This document shows positions 38,752 to 42,932 of a stretch of 42,932 nt of DNA, one piece after another. The notes beneath the pieces are model-generated. The model was not told the origin of the DNA and searched no databases. It saw only the letters and a list, made by a program, of their open reading frames with translations. The position numbers and the translations under genes are program-made. This DNA comes from an uncultured Gammaproteobacteria bacterium. Lineage in GTDB: Bacteria > Pseudomonadota > Gammaproteobacteria > Pseudomonadales > Pseudohongiellaceae. The stretch spans positions 1-42,932 of the forward strand of contig CAJXSF010000025.1 in assembly GCA_913061515.1 (NCBI GenBank), read 5' to 3'. Each line of letters opens with the position of its first letter. Positions within the stretch are counted from its first letter, which is position 1.

Positions 38752-38967
38752 GTGTGCTTTCGGAGCCTGAAAGGTAAAAGTATGAGACAAAAGGACAGTA
38801 TTACTAACCTCTGTCCTCCCCTCTTCTGAGTATGCGTCAATACCCATTAGAGAGGAATCGTAATGCACATTAGTGGGTATTTCAAGAATCATCACCCAAA
38901 GATGGGGGGTAGAATGCCATGGTGCAATCACTGCCCACCAATGGGCGGTCAATCAGAGGGCGGATAG
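38752..38967. promoter_or_regulatory. Divergent operator/promoter region between rep and repressor
   Basis: This 216-bp region should contain the rep promoter and the repressor's operators. Close to the Xre start lie GCCCACCAATGGGC (38933-38946 region, inverted repeat GCCCA/TGGGC) and two GGGCGG direct repeats (about 38943-38948 and 38958-38963). These are candidate operator half-sites, also next to the repressor's GAGGG ribosome site (38956-38960). Lysogenic control by analogy with rstR is inferred. Confidence 0.45.
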
Positions 38968-39336
38968 ATGAGTATTGGCGAAAGAATCAGAAAAGTGAGA
39001 ACCGAGCAAGGATTGACAGCCAAAGAGCTGTCAGAAGCCTCTGGAGTGCCTGAGAAGAACATTTATCGAATTGAGACGGGAGAAGTGGAAGACCCACGAC
39101 TATCGAGCGTAGCGCCGTTAATACGTGCTTTGAACTGTAGCGCTGATGAAATCATCTTTAACACTGAGGATTTAAGCAAAGTGGCGCAACTTCGACAGTT
39201 GTTTTCGCAATTCCCAGAGTTTCGAGCCGATCAACAAGACTTGCTATTAACTGTTATCCAAAAAGTAAATCTGGCCTATGCATTGGAAAAACACATGGCA
39301 GAATCCGGTGCAACGCTAGCTGATCAGGCCAAGTAA
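38968..39336 (+). CDS. Xre/cI-type repressor, RstR-like by position
   Basis: It has 122 residues. N-terminal helix-turn-helix of the Xre family: IGERIRKVRTEQGLTAKELSEASG, then EKNIYRIETGEVEDPR and LIRALNCSADEIIF (about 3-66). The C-terminal part (about 70-122) is helical and probably dimerises. ATG with GAGGG 7 nt upstream. It is transcribed away from the replication gene and likely represses it, keeping the element quiescent and giving immunity to related phages. Confidence 0.85.
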   Translation: MSIGERIRKVRTEQGLTAKELSEASGVPEKNIYRIETGEVEDPRLSSVAPLIRALNCSADEIIFNTEDLSKVAQLRQLFSQFPEFRADQQDLLLTVIQKVNLAYALEKHMAESGATLADQAK

Positions 39337-39857
39337 GCAATTATTATTCGTGTGTGCCATCGGCAGAGGTAAGATATTGAATTTCTGAGGTATTTATATC
39401 AAAAAATGCTGTTTTTTGGTCAGCCGATTTGGTGTTATATACCAAGGGGACTTTTGCTACCCCCAGCACGCACCTACGGTGCGTATCTGTGCATAGCAAA
39501 TAGCCCCTGATTCTGTAACCTCAAAGTTACTGCACAGTTACTTGCCAGTAACCCATAAGATACAAGCGAGTAACCACATTTTGATAGCATTATTGGGACT
39601 AATCCAACTCCGCCCTCCTCGCTCGGGGACTCGCTCGTCGTTGCTATGTTGGATAGGTAGAAAAGATGCTCAGCAAATAGACGGTTTACAAGAAACCATC
39701 TATTCACTCGAGCTTGGTAAAAGGCGTGCTTCCCTAGACCTATTTTGAGCATAGACTAGAATGCGGATTTTGCCACAAATGCCTGAAGCTCAACCTAAAG
39801 CAAGAGTGATACCGTCAGGTTCAAACGTATATTTAACAATAACGGATTAGAACAAAA
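39337..39857 (+). other. Structured noncoding region of the satellite element
   Basis: 521 bp without a credible gene, dense in inverted repeats: a nested hairpin at 39446-39507; GTTAC/GTAAC repeats around 39523-39573 (several copies of GTTACT, GTAACC or complements), which may be protein-binding repeats; and ATCCAAC (39602-39608) with GTTGGAT (39648-39654) around a GC-rich loop. A short GC-rich island (39609-39640) stands out from AT-rich surroundings. In filamentous phages such a region carries the plus/minus origins and packaging signal. It probably also drives the following membrane-protein gene. Confidence 0.55.
39446..39507 (+). other. Nested hairpin, candidate ssDNA origin or packaging signal
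   Basis: Three nested stems: GGGG (39446-39449) with CCCC (39504-39507); TTTGCTA (39453-39459) with TAGCAAA (39494-39500); and ACGCACC (39468-39474) with GGTGCGT (39478-39484) around a TAC loop. The first two are separated by a symmetric 3x3 internal loop. No T run follows, so it is not a standard terminator. Confidence 0.5.
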
Positions 39858-40460
39858 ATGATAAGAAAAGCTCTAAGCTGGATAGAAGAAGTAAGAAACT
39901 TCAAAGAAAATCCAAAAATGGCAATCGCATTCTATTTGGCGACTTTTATATTTACAGCCATAACCATTTATTATATCGAAAGCGTAATTCCTAAAGCAGA
40001 ACAATGCGCACTTTATATTTTAAATTCTTTAATAAAAAACTGGTTTGAAGTAGTAGTCATAACATGGTTATCAATTTTAACAATAGTCCTAACAAAGCTA
40101 AGAGATTCAAAAGTCAGTAAAAAGTCATTCAAGCTTAATATGAGGGAATTTAGCGAAAATGAATGCTTTTGGTTGCTGGCACTCTCCAGCATCTCAGAAT
40201 CAAGAAGATGTAGAGAAATATTTGACACATCTATGCAGCACTTGAGCGAACCAACAAGAAAGCAAATTTCATATGGAGAATTTGTTCACATCTTAGAAAG
40301 GTTGAGTGCATATGGATTAGCATCATTGAGCGTAGACGACTTACACTGCAAATCCACCCAACTTGGGCGAGAAGTCTTTTTTAAAAACAAAGACGAAATT
40401 AGCCTCAAAGCAGGCAAAAGCATTTATATGCCAAGTAATAATAAAGATTACCGGAATTAG
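39858..40460 (+). CDS. Two-helix membrane protein, superinfection-exclusion (SieB)-like architecture
   Basis: It has 200 residues. Two transmembrane helices near the N-terminus (about 21-43 and 60-80), then a cytosolic domain (about 95-180) of helical, winged-helix-like character (FSENECFWLLALSSISES, EFVHILERLSAYGLASL, TQLGREVFF). This layout is like lambda/P22 SieB, but I cannot show homology. The gene is much richer in A/T than its chromosomal neighbours, a sign of transfer. Its last codons lie in the right direct repeat: the TAG stop uses TA from the core and G from the chromosome; in the circular form the stop would be TAA, so the product is the same. Function inferred as phage exclusion cargo; unproven. 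Confidence 0.7.
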   Translation: MIRKALSWIEEVRNFKENPKMAIAFYLATFIFTAITIYYIESVIPKAEQCALYILNSLIKNWFEVVVITWLSILTIVLTKLRDSKVSKKSFKLNMREFSENECFWLLALSSISESRRCREIFDTSMQHLSEPTRKQISYGEFVHILERLSAYGLASLSVDDLHCKSTQLGREVFFKNKDEISLKAGKSIYMPSNNKDYRN

Positions 40461-40463
40461 TGA
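40439..40463. repeat. Right attachment site (attR)
   Basis: 40439-40459 repeats 37435-37455 exactly (21 bp). 40447-40463 (ATTACCGGAATTAGTGA) is the exact reverse complement of 37422-37438, and similarity continues a few bases outward (TATAGG against AATGGG). Unlike the left site, the left arm here is not palindromic, because it is element-derived sequence coding for the end of the membrane protein. Confidence 0.8.
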
Positions 40464-40587
40464 TATAGGATATATCTCACCTACTCGCAAGCTATAAGCT
40501 ACCAGCCAAACTTCTAAACTTTTCAAAACGACTATTTTAATTTCTCTAATAAGTCCTGAAATTAGAGATACTGACTATATAAAAAAG

Positions 40588-41763
40588 CTAACAATTTTTA
40601 GCTGGCGGCCCCATCAAGATCGGCACGTAAACATACCCATAAAACGCAAACGCGGTAACCCAGCTCAGTGCTGAGATATTGATCAAAAATGGTAGATTCA
40701 AAACACTAGCGCTTACACGGAAGATCGCGGTGAGGTTCAGTAATAAGATACAAGTCGTGAGTAAAGGGTGAGCTATTAATGCACGATTAGTGTGCCCAAG
40801 CGCGGCGCGGCTCGAGACACTAACAATCATGCCTGCGATGGCGCCAGTTGTGAGTGCATGAATGCCGGCCGAGTTGCTTATCCACCCCGTGCTAGCCAGA
40901 GCCATCAACGCGATGCCAATGGGAATCCAGGCATAAGAAAGATGCAACATCCACACTAGCGGATCACTGAAAGTACGATGCCCCTGCCAGCGCACAAGGC
41001 GTATTGCATGCAGCAAGGCCGCTATGCCCCCTACTGCCAAGGTGATGGACGATGCAACAGTGAACACGGTGCAAAAAGCAAACAATATCAGCGCAAAAAT
41101 TGCGATTAGATCGAAGTAATTGAAAGCAACCGGCATAGAGTTAAGTGTTGGTTGAATGTTTTGCTGCGCCGCTTGTCGACGAAGCCAGTTACCGGTAAAA
41201 GCTGGAATGACTCGCCCACCGATAATCGTCACCAGTAATACGACCACCCATAATTGCGCCCAAAGAAATTGACCTTGTAGCGCGGGCTGCCAAAGCTCAG
41301 CACAATGCCACCCGAGGTCTAGAACTAACAATACTGCCAATATAGCGAGGATCTTGTAGTTGCGACTGTTAGCTGCGCGCAGTATTTCGTTGCTAGCAAT
41401 CAATAACAGCAAGCACCAGAAGGCGAAATCGAAAACGGCAGCCCAAAACGAGGAAGCCAACGCAAGTCGCCCACCAATCCACAAGGAACACAATAATATT
41501 AGTGGCAGCCCAGACACCGCAGGTCGACTTGTCCAGTTAGCGACTGCGGTTAACAGAAACCCAGCGATAGCAGCGCCCACAAATCCATTGAGCATTTCAT
41601 GCCCATGCCAAGAGATTGGGTTGCGCTCCCAAGTAAACGGCAGCACATTGCTCCAGTACAGCGACCAGAACAGCACCATGCTAATCGCCTGCAAGACCAG
41701 TAGTAAGAAAAATGGTCGAAAGGCATAGCTGAACAAAAGTTTTTGCGCTTGTCCGTTTCTCAT
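40588..41763 (-). CDS. nnrS: NnrS family membrane protein
   Basis: It has 391 residues, about 12 hydrophobic helices, with the family N-terminus FSYAFRPFFLLLVLQ, WHGHEMLNGFVGAAIAGFLL, GGRVIPAFTGNW and SRAALGHTNR. NnrS is a haem- and copper-containing inner-membrane protein that protects against nitric oxide stress; homologues are controlled by NO regulators. GGGAG 10 nt upstream of the ATG. No nor, nir or nsrR gene is in this window. A short NsrR-like imperfect inverted repeat (41782-41801) lies in the shared upstream region. Confidence 0.93.
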   Translation of the reverse strand: MRNGQAQKLLFSYAFRPFFLLLVLQAISMVLFWSLYWSNVLPFTWERNPISWHGHEMLNGFVGAAIAGFLLTAVANWTSRPAVSGLPLILLCSLWIGGRLALASSFWAAVFDFAFWCLLLLIASNEILRAANSRNYKILAILAVLLVLDLGWHCAELWQPALQGQFLWAQLWVVVLLVTIIGGRVIPAFTGNWLRRQAAQQNIQPTLNSMPVAFNYFDLIAIFALILFAFCTVFTVASSITLAVGGIAALLHAIRLVRWQGHRTFSDPLVWMLHLSYAWIPIGIALMALASTGWISNSAGIHALTTGAIAGMIVSVSSRAALGHTNRALIAHPLLTTCILLLNLTAIFRVSASVLNLPFLINISALSWVTAFAFYGYVYVPILMGPPAKNC

Positions 41764-41867
41764 CTATTTCACACTCCCGTCAATATGCTCTTATACATCT
41801 TTAGTGATGTCACACAACTGTAGTAGTATTGACACATTTCACGTATCAAATTTTAAGGCGCATCACC
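41764..41867. promoter_or_regulatory. Divergent upstream region of nnrS and the sulfatase-fold gene
   Basis: 104 bp. On the minus strand AAGATGTAT at 41793-41801, followed after 5 nt by CATATT (41782-41787), resembles one good half and one poor half of an NsrR site, but the spacing is about 3 bp short. TTGAC and ATCAA elements (41829-41849) look FNR-like in parts but are too far apart. Candidate only. Confidence 0.3.
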
Positions 41868-42886
41868 TTGTTTAACCCAATGCAACGTTCACTACTAGCG
41901 CTACTCTTCATTCCTATCGCGCTAGCCCATTATTACAGTGTCGACGCAAGCATCACTGGGCTTATTTTTGCTTTCGCATCCGTCGCCCTTTTAGTGTTCG
42001 CTACTACGCAGCTTATCGCTCGTATTGAAAAACCCTTTTTACGAACGACGGTTGGTTTGCTAATAGTGTACATCCTGACCCTCTATTTTGCGGCGCAGTT
42101 CATCAGCTATTACCTGCAAGGTGGTTATTTCAACCAGCAGTTCTTCTTCCACTTAAACCTGACCACTATTTTAGAGTCGCGTGCGGCCTACTACCCATTG
42201 ATCGCGGTCACCATCATTTGGACCCTGTGTGTATTAGCTTGTTTTTACTATTTTCGGCACAAGCAACCCGCTTCGAGCCTCTCCAAGTCATCGCTTTTTG
42301 CACTGGCATTGTTCGCGTTGTTATTAGACCCTGGGCTGCGCTCTACCTTGGCTGGATCGATCAGCGCAGCCATGTCATCTCAAACGCAAGCCTTGGAATC
42401 AATTGAATGGGAAGAATTAGCGCTTAACCCCGAGGCATTAACAAGCGCAGAGCCTACAGCCACTGCCGGCAAAAATTTAGTCATGATTTTTCTAGAAGGC
42501 TTTGAAAAAATCTACACTGATGAAGCCCTATTCCCAGGCCTAACCCCTACTCTGCACGAGCTCAACACCCAAGGTTGGCGATTGAGTAATATGCAACAGG
42601 TGCCAGAGTCTGAGTGGACAATGGGCGGTTTAGTGTCGAGCCTGTGTGGCACTCCCCTTCTTTACGAATCAAGCCTTAGTGGTAATGAGGTGATGTTCTC
42701 ACAACTACTGGACAAAGCGACGTGTTTGCCTGATGTACTAGAAAGCGCAGGCTACAAGCAAGTCTTTATGGGGGGCGCGTCGCTTGCTTTCGCTGGCAAG
42801 GGCGACTTTCTTCGCGAACATGGCTATGACATGGCACTAGGCAGAACACGCTTACGAAACGAGCTTGAGGACACTGACTATATAGG
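41868..42886 (+). CDS. Sulfatase-fold membrane enzyme (LTA-synthase / phosphoglycerol-transferase type), 3' truncated
   Basis: An open frame runs from TTG 41868 (AAGG 9 nt upstream; ATG 41880 is alternative) to the end of genomic sequence, about 340 codons with no stop. The N-terminal part has about four to five membrane helices, and the start of an alkaline-phosphatase/sulfatase domain begins with NLVMIFLEGFEKIY (metal-site region), then ESEWTMGGLVSSLCGTPL and VLESAGYKQVFMGG. Family members move phosphoglycerol or phosphoethanolamine headgroups onto periplasmic glycans or lipid A. The usual Thr/Ser nucleophile appears as the Thr of EWTMGG. The rest is missing because the contig ends. Confidence 0.85.
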
Positions 42887-42932
42887 CTGTCTCTTATACA
42901 CATCTGACGCTGCCGACGAGCGATCTAGTGTA
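42887..42932 (+). other. Nextera transposase adapter and i5 index (sequencing artefact)
   Basis: CTGTCTCTTATACACATCT (42887-42905) is the Tn5 mosaic end as used in Nextera libraries, followed by GACGCTGCCGACGA (42906-42919), the 8-base GCGATCTA (42920-42927; reverse complement TAGATCGC, the N501/S501 index), and GTGTA (42928-42932), the start of the P5 sequence. These 46 bases are not from the organism and should be trimmed; they also add a false extension to the truncated gene. Confidence 0.98.

Larger units (their letters stand above)
37435..40459. mobile_element. RS1-like satellite of a filamentous phage (integrated, about 3.0 kb)
   Basis: Between gorA and nnrS, a 21-bp perfect direct repeat (37435-37455, 40439-40459) brackets four genes: a small Cys-containing ORF and an RstA/gene II-type replication gene on the minus strand, a divergent Xre repressor, and an AT-rich membrane-protein gene, plus a 521-bp structured noncoding region. 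The rstR-rstA layout is that of CTXphi and its satellite RS1. There are no genes for coat, adsorption, Zot-like assembly or an integrase, so mobility would need host Xer recombinases and a helper phage. Joining the outer flanks restores a perfect 38-bp palindrome. It could also be a decayed prophage or small plasmid, but intact genes and exact repeats argue against decay. Confidence 0.8.

Noticed and set aside
38752..38952. 67-residue N-terminal extension of the satellite replication protein
   Set aside because: The family start MIDW is at 38751; the extension lies in the divergent control region and shows no conserved pattern. It is open by chance or as a minor alternative start.
39602..39654. 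Integron attC-like site (ATCCAAC...GTTGGAT fits RYYYAAC/GTTRRRY)
   Set aside because: The inner L boxes are not complementary, the length is below the normal minimum, and no integron integrase or cassette array is present.
39474..39752. 92-codon open frame on the minus strand in the satellite's noncoding region
   Set aside because: It runs across the nested hairpins, has no ribosome site and no domain, and its composition is not coding-like.
37435..40459. Complete filamentous prophage
   Set aside because: No gene for major coat, adsorption protein, Zot-like ATPase or secretin is present, and there is no room for them between the attachment sites.
41788..41800. CTCTTATACATCT near nnrS as a second adapter or Tn5 end
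   Set aside because: It lacks the CTG start and the CA of the mosaic end and continues into normal upstream sequence; a chance resemblance.

Overview
The window is one assembled contig of about 43 kb, at moderate G+C, from a free-living, probably marine gammaproteobacterium. The gene order sdhCDAB-sucAB-lpd-sucCD with gltA divergent, and the order yceD-rpmF-plsX-fabDG-acpP-fabF-pabC-mltG-tmk-holB-pilZ, are those of Pseudomonas and Cellvibrionales/Oceanospirillales relatives. I do not name a genus. Both contig ends look technical. The left end lies inside a long palindromic repeat, where short-read assemblies usually break. The last 46 bases (42887-42932) are Nextera adapter plus i5 index and not genomic DNA.

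Layout. 1-758: noncoding, with three copies of a roughly 120-bp palindromic repeat and a polypurine tract. 759-13421: a complete TCA block, gltA (minus) and then sdhCDAB-sucAB-lpdA-sucCD (plus). 13815-18945: a six-gene TonB2-type energy-transduction operon (DUF3450, TtpC-like, ExbB, ExbD, TonB, TPR), closed by an intrinsic terminator. 19046-20962: htpG, sharing a terminator with convergent argS. 22887-33709: rluC, yceD, rpmF, then the fatty-acid/phospholipid initiation cluster, folate (pabC), cell-wall (mltG), nucleotide (tmk) and replication (holB) genes, pilZ, and a DUF411 lipoprotein. 33720-35886 (minus): a ribbon-helix-helix protein, an AlkB-family demethylase and an abutting L-2-hydroxyglutarate-oxidase-like gene. 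35990-37339: glutathione reductase. 40588-42886: NnrS and a truncated sulfatase-fold membrane enzyme.

The most unusual part is a roughly 3.0-kb insertion between gorA and nnrS (37435-40459). It encodes a CTXphi RstA/gene II-type replication protein, a small downstream Cys-containing protein, a divergent Xre repressor, a structured noncoding region resembling a single-strand origin or packaging signal, and an AT-rich two-helix membrane protein with superinfection-exclusion-like architecture. It has no coat, adsorption, Zot-like assembly or integrase gene. It therefore looks like an RS1-type satellite of a filamentous phage. A 21-bp direct repeat brackets it. Joining the outer flanks recreates a perfect 38-bp palindrome (17-bp arms, 4-bp spacer), which is a convincing empty site. 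The stop codon of the membrane-protein gene lies on the edge of the recombination core and would be TAG when integrated and TAA when circular.

Other points are the direct abutment of alkB and an lhgO-like gene, which suggests removal of a 2-oxoglutarate-dioxygenase inhibitor beside the enzyme it inhibits, and arm-sequence divergence with preserved pairing in the left-end repeats, which implies selection on a hairpin or a conserved mode of mobilisation.
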